64,000 nucleotides of DNA from Owenia fusiformis (Eukaryota > Annelida > Polychaeta > Sabellida > Oweniidae): NCBI GenBank assembly GCA_903813345.2, contig CAIIXF020000002.1, forward strand, positions 12,484,150 to 12,548,149. The letters are read 5' to 3'. Under the pieces are notes generated by a model. The model saw nothing but the letters and a program-made list of their open reading frames with translations. It did no database searches and had not been told where the DNA came from. A program made the position numbers and the translations under genes. Of the stretch, positions 40,568 through 52,794 are shown in pieces. Position 1 is the stretch's first letter, and the number at the start of each line of letters is the position of its first letter.

Positions 40568-41060
40568 GTAATTGAATTCAAAAGATAAGCAATAAGATGA
40601 CCATATTGCAACAGTTTATGTAAAATAGAAACATACATGTATGTGCAAGACCTTACTTTTGTATATTTTAATGTCTCGGGGAAGAAAATTCCTCCTAACA
40701 GGAAATTCAAAAACATGTGGATTTTTGAAGTAAGATAACAAGAATTCTGCTTTGAACTTCAGTCAGTTTTCCTATTCCCATATAACATCTACCAATGTCA
40801 GGATCACAATGGTCATTGTCAAAATGACCCTTACCATGCTGAAATATCTTAAAAAAGTTAAAAGCGTTTGGATAGTTTACAGAACAGAATCTTTTGGGGT
40901 TTTTCCGAAAATGTGCCAAACATATGTGACAAAAGTGACAAAACCATGCTGGTTTTTAAAAACATTTCAACCAAGATAAAATATTTTTTTCACTGGATTT
41001 TCTCTCACTTTATCAAAACATTCTTCCCACAAGTCTGTTCTAAGCACATAAGTGCAGTCT
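40568..41060. other. No gene seen
   Basis: Sequence just left of the tandem array, with no repeat unit homology and no recognisable exon. Confidence 0.45.
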
Positions 41061-41103
41061 TTGCATACTTGTATTTTTCATTTTCTTATCTTGTATCTTT
41101 CAG

Positions 41104-41381
41104 GTACAACTATGAGAGAGATGCAGCAAACACACCAAGTTAGGGCGACAGCTGGATCAGTCTTTCGACAACTTTGAGCCATCAGGTCCGGTCCACGTAA
41201 ACAGTATCATGGGCGATTGGTGTTCGTGTTCCTGTCACCAAAGCACCAAAGTAAGTACTTTTTCTATTCAATTATTACAACAGGTTAGTTCCTCTGTTTT
41301 CAGGTTCCCTTTCAGCTTGGAGATGAGGAGCCCGATGACCAACGACACAACCGAGACAACAGCTGCGTTCCTGCTACCTAA
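41104..41381 (+). pseudogene. Exon-like segments X1 and X2 (unit 1; repeated in each unit)
   Basis: X1 (41104-41250) follows TTGTATCTTTCAG and ends AAA|GTAAGTA; X2 (41304-41381) follows CTGTTTTCAG. Spliced together in phase 0 they give an open frame through FDNFEPSGPVHVNSIMG and FQLGDEEPDDQRHNRDNSC to a stop at 41379-41381. Going upstream, the same frame meets a TGA eight bases after the X1 acceptor, so the exon cannot simply be read from its left edge. The other frames have stops as well. I recognise no protein family. Splice signals are kept in every unit, but low divergence between units makes that uninformative. Confidence 0.4.
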
Positions 41382-41736
41382 GTTAAGTATTCCTTCCTGG
41401 TTTTGCATAGGGATGGGGGGGGGCGCCTCCCAGTTTGATATTTACTTGTGGACTTTTGTTGGCCGACCCATATTTTTGGTGGACAAACTTGGACTCTAAG
41501 GTAAAGTGGGAGGGGGGTGGTTGGGTTTCCGTGGGAATAGAGTTCATGTTTCAAAATCAAAAATATGGAAGTCTACTGGTTTATATCAAATTGGGAGAAA
41601 TAAATTTTATCTTTTGTAATATTCTGTTAATTTTTAGTAGTGTAGTGTAAAGTATAGTGTAAAGTTTTATTTAAAGTTTTTATGTAAAGTTTTATGTAAA
41701 ATAACAACTACTACAACATGTTTTATCTATTTGTAG
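41382..41736. other. Intron-like part of the unit with TTTTATGTAAAG repeats
   Basis: Contains a G-rich stretch (GGGAGGGGGGTGGTTGGG) near 41508 and short direct repeats AGTGTAAAG / TTTTATGTAAAG near 41640-41700, shortened in units 5, 7 and 8. It ends at an acceptor-like TCTATTTGTAG. Confidence 0.5.
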
Positions 41737-42720
41737 CACAGATGGTGAAGTCCCTGCGAAAAGACGGTCCTGTTGGAATCACATTTTTTCCACGAGGGGA
41801 CTAGGTCAAGTTTCCAGGACTTACAGTAGATGTCGCATTTTGACCAGTTTTATCTCTTGCAATCAGTTGCATCCCATTAGAAGGGGGGGGGAACTCCCAG
41901 TACTATTCCAGTTTTCCTGCGGAATGACAGTCCTGTTGAAATCACATTTGTCTCCATTAGGGGACTAGGTTGAGTTTCAAGGACCTACCGTACATGTCGC
42001 TCTGACCAGTTTTTATCTCTTGCAATCAATTGCATCCCATTAGCAGGGGGGGACTCCCAGTACTCTTCCAGTTTTCCTGCGGAAAGACAGTCCTGTTGAA
42101 ATCACATTTGTCTCCATTAGGGGACTAGGTTGAGTTTCAAGGACTTACCGTAGATGTCGCTTTTGACCAGTTTTCATCTCTTGCAATCAGTTGCATCCCA
42201 TTAGCAGGGGGGGAACTCCCAGTACTATTCCAGTTTTCGTGCGGAAGGACGGTCCTGTTGAAATCACATTTGTCTCCATTAGGGGACTAGGTTGAGTTTC
42301 AAGGACCTACCGTACATGTTGCTCTGACCAGTTTTTATATCTTGCAATCAATTGCATCCCATAAGCAGGGGGGGGACTCCCAGTACTCTTCCAGTTTTCC
42401 TGCGGAAAGACAGTCCTGTTGAAATCACATTTGTCTCCATTAGGGGACTAGGTTGAGTTTCAAGGACTTACAGTAGATGTCGCATTTTGACCAGTATTAT
42501 CTCTTGCAATCAGTTGCATCCCATTAGCAGGGGGGGAGAACTCCCAGTAGTTCGTCAGTTTTCCTGCAGAAAGACAGTCCTGTTGAAATCACATTTGTCT
42601 CCATTAGGGGACTAGGTTGAGTTTCAAGGACTTACTGTAGATGTCGCTTTTGACCAGTTTTTATCTCTTGCAATCAGTTGCATCCCATTAGCAGGGGGGG
42701 GGCTGCTCCCAGTACTATTC
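41737..42720. repeat. Exon-like X3 and six 160-165 bp sub-repeats (unit 1)
   Basis: The landmark TCCTGTTG(A/G)AATCACAT occurs at 41768, 41931, 42091, 42253, 42413 and 42578. Each sub-repeat ends in CATCCCATTAGCA followed by a G tract of variable length. Two subtypes alternate: CCGTACATGTCGCTCTGACC with CAATCAATTGC, and CCGTAGATGTCGCTTTTGACC with CAATCAGTTGC. The first sub-repeat (X3) follows an acceptor-like TTTGTAG and can be read as VKSLRKDGPVGITFFPRGD before a TAG. Confidence 0.85.
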
Positions 42721-42734
42721 TAGTTTTTCTTGGG

Positions 42735-43010
42735 GGAAAGTCAAACAACCAGACAACCAACCAACCAACTTAACGAACATCCAACCGACCAACCAATGAC
42801 CCAATAGGCTTAATCTATTAACTAACTTACTTACTAACCAACCAACTAACCAACCAGACAACCACCAAACCACCCAATAGGTTAAAACTAACCAACCAAC
42901 TAACTAATTAATCAACAAACTAATCAACACTCCATCCAACGAACCAAACAACCAACGAACCAGACAACCAACGAACCAGACAAGCAACGAACCAGATGAC
43001 CAAGATCATG
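42735..43010. repeat. AACC-rich degenerate short tandem block (unit 1)
   Basis: Runs of CAACCAACC, CTAACTAACC and AACGAACCAGACAA. It is strongly C/A-rich on the + strand with almost no G, and present in every unit with small length changes. Short motif copies (GAACCAGACAAGCAAC) vary in number between units. Confidence 0.85.
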
Positions 43011-43021
43011 GATCTAGTGCT

Positions 43022-43105
43022 TAGTATTGTATTGTATTGTATTGTATTGTATTGTATTGTATTGTATTGTATAGTTTTGTATTGTTTTGTATTGTATTGT
43101 ATTTC
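43022..43105. repeat. TATTG pentanucleotide microsatellite (unit 1)
   Basis: About nine TATTG repeats followed by interrupted copies (TAGTTTTGTATTGTTTTG). The corresponding tract in other units ranges from about four to nine repeats (longest in units 1, 2 and 8). Confidence 0.9.
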
Positions 43106-43329
43106 GTTGACCAGTACTTACTCAGTAATGATTCAATTTTAAAGTTGACTTCAAGTACTACTCCAGATCTAAATTTTGAAGGTCTGAAGTCTTGTGTTCA
43201 TTTTAGCTACAGTTGTAGATTGAAGGGTCTTTTCTTTTGGGTTTTCATGTTAAAATTGTGGGCTTAGTTTCGGGGTTTCTTTCTTTTTAATTGAACCATC
43301 GCTGATCTTTTCCTTAAATGTACTTTCAG

Positions 43330-43547
43330 GTGCAGTCCTCTTGCCTTGGAGAGAACAGAAAGAACCACAAAGGGAAAACCACAGAGAATCTACAATTTGT
43401 GCTACCTACATGTACCTGCAGCATTTGTGATCTACATACCTCTTGCCTTGGAGAGAACAAAAAGAAACACAAAAGGAAAACCACAGAGAATCTGCAATTT
43501 GTGCTACCTATCTGCAGCATTTATATCTACATACCATCTTGTTAAAG
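43330..43547 (+). pseudogene. Exon-like segment X4 with an internal in-frame duplication (unit 1)
   Basis: Preceded by TGTACTTTCAG and followed by AAAG|GTACTG. One frame is open across the whole segment: LALERTERTTKGKPQRIYNL, CYLxAAFVIYIP, LALERTKRNTKGKPQRICNL, CYLSAAFISTYHLVKG. The two halves are direct repeats offset by 102 bp here and in units 2 and 5, and 96 bp in units 3, 4-like copies, 6 and 7; the 6 bp difference keeps frame. A second frame is also open for 73-75 codons. I recognise no family and there is no evidence of expression. Confidence 0.4.
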
Positions 43548-43826
43548 GTACTGTAACACATAATCAGTTCTATCATTTGATGATTTTGCTCTCTGGTTCA
43601 GTACGGTTATTCCACAACGACACATTTTTCAATTGTTGGGATTCTAATCCCATTGTTGGCACATGTATGTTTGGCAAACATTTTTTCTAAGAAATACACT
43701 AAAAGAGGACTGCCTTGATTTCACTTAATGTACAGATGTACCATGAAGCCATGTTTCATTATTTTCACATGTGGTCTGTGTTCTTAAAGAATATACATAT
43801 GCTCAACTATTCCATTCTTCCTACAG

Positions 43827-43972
43827 AGTTACATCTGCCCAAGCAGTTAGTTGACTTGATGATATAAATCTTGAGCCAGGAGGGGTATAAGGCTATGACA
43901 GATTTACTAGAGTCAATGAAAGGAATGTCTTTGCATTCCCTCCTCCGCTTGTATTGGAAGTGACTCGACCAA
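43827..43972 (+). pseudogene. Exon-like segment X5 with two stop codons (unit 1)
   Basis: Preceded by CCATTCTTCCTACAG. One frame reads ELHLPKQLVDLMI, stop, ILSQEGYKAMTDLLESMKGM, SLHSLLRLYWK, stop. The amphipathic composition looks like former coding sequence, but the same stops recur in all units. The right edge is uncertain. Family not recognised. Confidence 0.35.
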
Positions 43973-44013
43973 GTTGCATCCTTGTATTTTTCATTTTCTT
44001 ATCTTGTATTTTT

Positions 44014-46958
44014 CAGGTACAACTATGAGAGAGATGCAGCAAACACACCAAGTTAGGGCGACAGCTGGATCAGTCTTTCGACAACTTTGAGCCATCAGGT
44101 CCGGTCCACGTAAACAGTATCATGGGCGAGAGGTGTTCGTGTTCCTGTCACCAAAGCACCAAAGTAAGTACATTTTTTTCTATTCTATTACAACAGGTTA
44201 GTTCCTCTGTTTTCAGGTTCCCTTTCAGCTTGGAGATGAGGAGCCCGATGACCAACGACACAACCGAGACAACAGCTGCGTTCCTGCTACCTAAGTTAAG
44301 TATTCCTTCCTGGTTTTGCATAGGGATGGGGGGCGCCTCCCAGTTTGATATTTACTTGTGGACTTTTGTTGGCCGACCCATATTTTTGGTGGAGAAACTT
44401 GGACTCTAAGGTAAAGTGGGAGGGGGGTGGTTGGGTTTCCGGGGGGATAGAGTTCATGTTTCAAAATCAAAAATATGGAAGTCTACTGGTTTATATCAAA
44501 TTGGGAGAAATAAATTTTATCTTTTGTATAATATTCTGTAAATTTTTAGTAGTGTAGTGTAAAGTATAGTGTAAAGTTTTATTTAAAGTTTTTATGTAAA
44601 GTTTTATGTAAAATAACAACTACTACAACATGTTTTATCTATTTGTAGCACAGATGGTGAAGTCCCTGCGAAAAGACGGTCCTGTTGGAATCACATTTTT
44701 TCCACGAGGGGACTAGGTCAAGTTTCCAGGACTTACAGTAGATGTCGCATTTTGACCAGTTTTATCTCTTGCAATCAGTTGCATCCCATTAGAAGGGGGG
44801 GGGGAACTCCCAGTACTATTCCAGTTTTCCTGCGGAATGACAGTCCTGTTGAAATCACATTTGTCTCCATTAGGGGACTAGGTTGAGTTTCAAGGACCTA
44901 CCGTACATGTCGCTCTGACCAGTTTTTATCTCTTGCAATCAATTGCATCCCATTAGCAGGGGGGGGGACTCCCAGTACTCTTCCAGTTTTCCTGCGGAAA
45001 GACAGTCCTGTTGAAATCACATTTGTCTCCATTAGGGGACTAGGTTGAGTTTCAAGGACTTACCGTAGATGTCGCTTTTGACCAGTTTTCATCTCTTGCA
45101 ATCAGTTGCATCCCATTAGCAGGGGGAGGGAACTCCCAGTACTATTCCAGTTTTCGTGCGGAAGGACGGTCCTGTTGAAATCACATTTGTCTCCATTAGG
45201 GGACTAGGTTGAGTTTCAAGGACCTACCATACATGTCATTCTGACCAGTTTTTATCTCTTGCAATCAATTGCATCCCATTCGCAGGGGGGGGGGGGACTC
45301 CCAGTACTCTTCCAGTTTTCCTGCGGAAAGACAGTCCTGTTGAAATCACATTTGTCTCCATTAGGGGACTAGGTTGAGTTTCAAGGACTTACAGTAGATG
45401 TCGCATTTTGACCAGTATTATCTCTTGCAATCAGTTGCATCCCATTAGCAGGGGGGGGGAACTCCCAGTAGTTTTTCAGTTTTCCTGCAGAAAGACAGTC
45501 CTGTTGAAATCACATTTGTCTCCATTAGGGGACTAGGTTGAGTTTCAAGGATTTACTGTAGATGTCGCTTTTGACCAGTTTTTATCTCTTGCAATCAGTT
45601 GCATCCCATTAGCAGGGGGCTGCTCCCAGTACTATTCTAGTTTTTCTTGGGGGGAAGTCAAACAACCAGACAACCAACCAACCAACTTACCGAACATCCA
45701 ACCGACCAACCAATGACCCAATAGGCTTAATCTATTAACTAACTTACTTACTAACCAACCAACTAACCAACCAACTAACCAACCAGACAACCACCAGACC
45801 ACCCAATAGGTTAAAACTAACCAACCAACTAACTAATTAATCAACAAACTAATCAACACTCCATCCAACGAACCAAACAACCAACGAACCAGACAACCAA
45901 CGAACCAGACAAGCAACGAACCAGACAAGCACCGAACCAGATGACCAAGATCATGGATCTAGTGCTTAGTATTGTATTGTATTGTATTGTATTGTATTGT
46001 ATTGTATTGTATAGTTTTGTATTGTTTTGTTTTGTATTGTATTGTATTTCGTTGACCAGTACTTACTCAGTAATGATTCAATTTTAAAGTTGACTTCAAG
46101 TACTACTCCAGATCTAAATTTTGAAGGTCTGAAGTCTTGTGTTCATTTTAGCTACAGTTGTAGATTGAAGGGTCTTTTCTTTTGGGTTTTCATGTTAAAA
46201 TTGTGGGCTTAGTTTCGGGGTTTCTTTCTTTTTAATTGAACCATCGCTGATCTTTTCCTTAAATGTACTTTCAGGTGCAGTCCTCTTGCCTTGGAGAGAA
46301 CAGAAAGAACCACAAAGGGAAAACCACAGAGAATCTACAATTTGTGCTACCTACATGTACCTGCAGCATTTGTGATCTACATACCTCTTGCCTTGGAGAG
46401 AACAAAAAGAAACACAAAAGGAAAACCACAGAGAATCTGCAATTTGTGCTACCTATCTGCAGCATTTATATCTACATACCATCTTGTTAAAGGTACTGTA
46501 ACACATAATCAGTTCTATCATTTGATGATTTTGCTCTCTGGTTCAGTACGGTTATTCCACAACGACACATTTTTCAATTGTTGGGATTCTAATCCCATTG
46601 TTGGCACATGTATGTTTGGCAAACATTTTTTCTAAGAAATACACTAAAAGAGGACTGCCTTGATTTCACTTAATGTACAGATGTACCATGAAGCCATGTT
46701 TCATTATTTTCACATGTGGTCTGTGTTCTTAAAGAATATACATATGCTCAACTATTCCATTCTTCCTACAGAGTTACATCTGCCCAAGCAGTTAGTTGAC
46801 TTGATGATATAAATCTTGAGCCAGGAGGGGTATAAGGCTATGACAGATTTACTAGAGTCAATGAAAGGAATGTCTTTGCATTCCCTCCTCCGCTTGTATT
46901 GGAAGTGACTCGACCAAGTTGCATCCTTGTATTTTTCATTTTCTTATCTTGTATTTTT
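44014..46958. repeat. Tandem array unit 2 (2,945 bp)
   Basis: Same layout as unit 1, with six sub-repeats (landmarks 44680, 44844, 45006, 45170, 45335, 45499). X4 carries the 6 bp insertion (offset 102). An extra CCAACTAACCAA copy lies in the AACC block. Confidence 0.95.
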
Positions 46959-49879
46959 CAGGTACAACTATGAGAGAGATGCAGCAAACACACCAAGTTA
47001 GGGCGACAGCTGGATCAGTCTTTCGACAACTTTGAGCCATCAGGTCCGGTCCACGTAAACAGTATCATGGGCGAGAGGTGTTCGTGTTCCTGTCACCAAA
47101 GCACCAAAGTAAGTACATTTTTTTCTATTCAATTATTACAACAGGTTAGTTCCTCTGTTTTCAGGTTCCCTTTCAGCTTGGAGATGAGGAGCCCGATGAC
47201 CAACGATACAACCGAGACAACAGCTGCGTTCCTGCTACCTAAGTTAAGTATTCCTTCCTGGTTTTGCATAGGGATGGGGGGCGCCTCCCAGTTTGATATT
47301 TACTTGTGGACTTTTGTTGGCCGACCCATATTTTTGGTGGAGAAACTTGGACTCTAAGGTAAAGTGGGAGGGGGGTGGTTGGGTTTCCGGGGGGATAGAG
47401 TTCATGTTTCAAAATCAAAAATATGGAAGTCTACTGGTTTATATCAAATTGGGAGAAATAAATTTTATCTTTTGTATAATATTCTGTAAATTTTTAGTAG
47501 TGTAGTGTAAAGTATAGTGTAAAGTTTTATTTAAAGTTTTTATGTAAAGTTTTATGTAAAATAACAACTACTACAACATGTTTTATCTATTTGTAGCACA
47601 GATGGTGAAGTCCCTGCGAAAAGACGGTCCTGTTGGAATCACATTTTTTCCACGAGGGGACTAGGTCAAGTTTCCAGGACTTACAGTAGATGTCGCATTT
47701 TGACCAGTTTTATCTCTTGCAATCAGTTGCATCCCATTAGAAGGGGGGGAACTCCCAGTACTATTCCAGTTTTCCTGCGGAATGACAGTCCTGTTGAAAT
47801 CACATTTGTCTCCATTAGGGGACTAGGTTGAGTTTCAAGGACCTACCGTACATGTCGCTCTGACCAGTTTTTATCTCTTGCAATCAATTGCATCCCATTA
47901 GCAGGGAGGGACTCCCAGTACTCTTCCAGTTTTCCTGTGGAAAGACAGTCCTGTTGAAATCACATTTGTCTCCATTAGGGGACTAGGTTGAGTTTCAAGG
48001 ACTTACCGTAGATGTCGCTTTTGACCAGTTTTCATCTCTTGCAATCAGTTGCATCCCATTAGCAGGGGGAGGGAACTCCCAGTACTATTCCAGTTTTCGC
48101 GCGGAAGGACGGTCCTGTTGAAATCACATTTGTCTCCATTAGGGGACTAGGTTGAGTTTCAAGGACCTAACGTACGTGTCACTCTGACCAGTTTTTATCT
48201 GTTGCAATCAATTGCATCCCATTCGCAGGGGGGGGGGACTCCCAGTACTCTTCCAGTTTTCCTACGGAAAGACAGTCCTGTTGAAATCACATTTGTCTCC
48301 ATTAGGGGACTAGGTTGAGTTTCAAGGACTAACAGTAGATGTCGCATTTTGACCAGTATTATCTCTTGCAATCAGTTGCATCCCATTAGCAGGGGGGGGG
48401 GAACTCCCAGTAGTTTTTCAGTTTTCCTGCAGAAAGACAGTCCTGTTGAAATCACATTTGTCTCCATTAGGGGACTAGGTTGAGTTTCAAGGATTTACTG
48501 TAGATGTCGCTTTTGACCAGTTTTTATCTCTTGCAATCAGTTGCATCCCATTAGCAGGGGGCTGCTCCCAGTACTATTCTAGTTTTTCTTGGGGGGAAGT
48601 CAAACAACCAGACAACCAACCAACCAACTTACCGAACATCCAACCGACCAACCAATGACCCAATAGGCTTAATCTATTAACTAACTTACTTACTAACCAA
48701 CCAACTAACCAACCAACTAACCAACCAGACAACCACCAGACCACCCAATAGGTTAAAACTAACCAACCAACTAACTAATTAATCAACAAACTAATCAACA
48801 CTCCATCCAACGAACCAAACAACCAACGAACCAGACAACCAACGAACCAGACAAGCAACGAACCAGACAAGCAACGAACCAGATGACCAAGATCATGGAT
48901 CTAGTGCTTAGTATTGTATTGTATTGTATTGTATTGTATAGTTTTGTATTGTTTTCTTTTGTATTGTATTGTATTTCGTTGACCAGTACTTACTCAGTAA
49001 TGATTCAATTTTAAAGTTGACTTCAAGTACTACTCCAGATCTAAATTTTGAAGGTCTGAAGTCTTGTGTTCATTTTAGCTACAGTTGTAGATTGAAGGGT
49101 CTTTTCTTTTGGGTTTTCATGTTAAAATTGTGGGCTTAGTTTCGGGGTTTCTTTCTTTTTAATTGAACCATCGCTGATCTTTTCCTTAAATGTACTTTCA
49201 GGTGCAGTCCTCTTGCCTTGGAGAGAACAGAAAGAACCACAAAGGGAAAACCACAGATAATCTACAATTTGTGCTACCTACCTGCAGCATTTGTGATCTA
49301 CATACCTCTTGCCTTGGAGAGAACAAAAAGAAACACAAAAGGAAAACCACAGAGAATCTGCAATTTGTGCTACCTATCTGCAGCATTTATATCTACATAC
49401 CATCTTGTTAAAGGTACTGTAACACATAATCAGTTCTATCATTTGATGATTTTGCTCTCTGGTTCAGTACGGTTATTCCACAACGACACATTTTTCAATT
49501 GTTGGGATTCTAATCCCATTGTTGGCACATGTATGTTTGGCAAACATTTTTTCTAAGAAATACACTAAAAGAGGACTGCCTTGATTTCACTTAATGTACA
49601 GATGTACCATGAAGCCATGTTTCATTATTTTCACATGTGGTCTGTGTTCTTAAAGAATATACATATGCTCAACTATTCCATTCTTCCTACAGAGTTACAT
49701 CTGCCCAAGCAGTTAGTTGACTTGATGATATAAATCTTGAGCCAGGAGGGGTATAAGGCTATGACAGATTTACTAGAGTCAATGAAAGGAATGTCTTTGC
49801 ATTCCCTCCTCCGCTTGTATTGGAAGTGACTCGACCAAGTTGCATCCTTGTATTTTTCATTTTCTTATCTTGTATCTTT
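46959..49879. repeat. Tandem array unit 3 (2,921 bp)
   Basis: Six sub-repeats. Private variants GCAGGGAGGGACTCCC (about 47901), CCTGTGGAAAG and TTTTCGCGCGGAAGG are shared only with unit 5. The TATTG tract is shorter (about five or six). Confidence 0.95.
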
Positions 49880-52794
49880 CAGGTACAACTATGAGAGAGA
49901 TGCAGCAAACACACCAAGTTAGGGCGACAGCTGGATCAGTCTTTCGACAACTTTGAGCCATCAGGTCCGGTCCACGTAAACAGTATCATTGGCGAGAGGT
50001 GTTCGTGTTCCTGTCACCAAAGCACCAAAGTAAGTACATTTTTTTCTATTCAATTATTACAACAGGTTAGTTCCTCTGTTTTCAGGTTCCCTTTCAGCTT
50101 GGAGATGAGGAGCCCGATGACCAACGACACAACCGAGACAACAGCTGCGTTCCTGCGTTCCTGCTACCTAAGTTAAGTATTCCTTCCTGGTTTTGCATAG
50201 GGATGGGGGGCGCCTCCCAGTTTGATATTTACTTGTGGACTTTTGTTGGCCGACCCATATTTTTGGTGGAGAAACTTGGACTCTAAGGTAAAGTGGGAGG
50301 GGGGTGGTTGGGTTTCCGGGGGGATAGAGTTCATGTTTCAAAATCAAAAATATGGAAGTCTACTGGTTTATATCAAATTGGGAGAAATAAATTTTATCTT
50401 TTGTAATATTCTGTAAATTTTTAGTAGTGTAGTGTAAAGTATAGTGTAAAGTTTTATTTAAAGTTTTTATGTAAAGTTTTATGTAAAATAACAACTACTA
50501 CAACATGTTTTATCTATTTGTAGCACAGATGGTGAAGTCCCTGCGAAAAGACGGTCCTGTTGGAATCACATTTTTTCCACGAGGGGACTAGGTCAAGTTT
50601 CCAGGACTTACAGTAGATGTCGCATTTTGACCAGTTTTATCTCTTGCAATCAGTTGCATCCCATTAGAAGGGGGGGGGGAACTCCCAGTAGTATTCCAGT
50701 TTTCCTGCGGAATGACAGTCCTGTTGAAATCACATTTGTCTCTATTAGGGGACTAGGTTGAGTTTCAAGGACCTACCGTACATGTCGCTCTGATCAGTTT
50801 TTATCTCTTGCAATCAATTGCATCCCATTAGCAGGGGGGGACTCCCAGTACTCTTCCAGTTTTCGTGCGGAAAGACAGTCCTGTTGAAATCACATTTGTC
50901 TCCATTAGGGGACTAGGTTGAGTTTCAAGGACTTACCGTAGATGTCGCTTTTGACCAGTTTTCATCTCTTGCAATCAGTTGCATCCCATTAGCAGGGGGG
51001 GGGGAACTCCCAGTACTATTCCAGTTTTCGTGCGGAAGGACGGTCCTGTTGAAATCACATTTGTCTCCATTAGGGGACTAGGTTGAGTTTCAAGGACCTA
51101 CCGTACATGTTGCTCTGACCAGTTTTTATCTCTTGCAATCAATTGCATCCCATTAGCAGGGGGGGACTCCCAGTACTCTTCCAGTTTTCCTGCGGAAAGA
51201 CAGTCCTGTTGAAATCACATTTGTCTCCATTAGGGGACTAGGTTGAGTTTCAAGGACTTACAGTATATGTCGCATTTTGACCAGTATTATCTCTTGCAAT
51301 CAGTTGCATCCCATTAGCAGGGGGGGGGGGAACTCCCAGTAGTTTTTCAGTTTTCCTGCAGAAAGACAGTCCTGTTGAAATCACATTTGTCTCCATTAGG
51401 GGACTAGGTTGAGTTTCAAGGACTTACTGTAGATGTCGCTTTTGACCAGTTTTTATCTCTTGCAATCAGTTGCATCCCATTAGCAGGGGGGGGCTGCTCC
51501 CAGTACTATTCTAGTTTTTCTTGGGGGAAAGTCAAACAACCAGACAACCAACCAGACAACCAACCAACCAACTTAACGAACATCCAACCGACCAACCAAT
51601 GACCCAATAGGCTTAATCTATTAACTAACTTACTTACTAACCAACCAACTAACCAACCAGACAACCACCAAACCACCCAATAGGTTAAAACTAACCAACC
51701 AACTAACTAATTAATCAACAAACTAATCAACACTCCATCCAACGAACCAAACAACCAACGAACCAGACAAGCAACGAACCAGACAAACAACGAACCAGAT
51801 GACCAAGATCATGGATCTAGTGCTTAGTATTGTATTGTATTGTATTGTATAGTTTTGTATTGTTTTGTTTTGTATTGTATTGTATTTCGTTGACCAGTAC
51901 TTACTCAGTAATGATTCAATTTTAAAGTTGACTTCAAGTACTACTCCAGATCTAAATTTTGAAGGTCTGAAGTATTGTGTTCATTTTAGCTACAGTTGTA
52001 GATTGAAGGGTCTTTTCTTTTGGGTTTTCATGTTAAAATTGTGGGCTTAGTTTCGGGGTTTCTTTCTTTTTAATTGAACCATCGCTGATCTTTTCCTTAA
52101 ATGTACTTTCAGGTGCAGTCCTCTTGCCTTGGAGAGAACAGAAAGAACCACAAAGGGAAAACCACAGAGAATCTACAATTTGTGCTACCTACATGTACCT
52201 GCAGCATTTGTGATCTACATACCTCTTGCCTTGGAGAGAACAAAAAGAAACACAAAAGGAAAACCACAGAGAATCTGCAATTTGTGCTACCTATCTGCAG
52301 CATTTATATCTACATACCATCTTGTTAAAGGTACTGTAACACATAATCAGTTCTATCATTTGATGATTTTGCTCTGGTTCAGTACGGTTATTCCACAACG
52401 ACACATTTTTCAATTGTTGGGATTCTAATCCCATTGTTGGCACATGTATGTTTGGCAAACATTTTTTCTAAGAAATACACTAAAAGAGGACTGCCTTGAT
52501 TTCACTTAATGTACAGATGTACCATGAAGCCATGTTTCATTATTTTCACATGTGGTCTGTGTTCTTAAAGAATATACATATGCTCAACTATTCCATTCTT
52601 CCTACAGAGTTACATCTGCCCAAGCAGTTAGTTGACTTGATGATATAAATCTTGAGCCAGGAGGGGTATAAGGCTATGACAGATTTACTAGAGTCAATGA
52701 AAGGAATGTCTTAGCATTCCCTCCTCCGCTTGTATTGGAAGTGACTCGACCAAGTTGCATCCTTGTATTTTTCATTTTCTTATCTTGTATTTTT
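49880..52794. repeat. Tandem array unit 4 (2,915 bp)
   Basis: Six sub-repeats. The variants CTCTGATCAGTTTTTATC (about 50787) and TTTTCGTGCGGAAAGACAG are shared only with unit 6. A 10 bp duplication GCGTTCCTGCGTTCCTGC interrupts X2 (about 50146), and X1 has ATTGGCGAG in place of ATGGGCGAG. Confidence 0.95.

Larger units (their letters stand above)
41061..44013. repeat. Tandem array unit 1 (about 2.91 kb)
   Basis: Homology to the other units begins at TTGCATACTTG (41061). Order in the unit: exon-like segments X1-X3, six sub-repeats of 160-165 bp, an AACC-rich block, a TATTG microsatellite (about nine repeats), then X4 and X5. The unit joint (CAGGTACAACTATGAGAG) is at 41101 and the next at 44014. 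This copy differs in X1 (ATGGGCGATTGG instead of ATGGGCGAGAGG). Confidence 0.95.
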
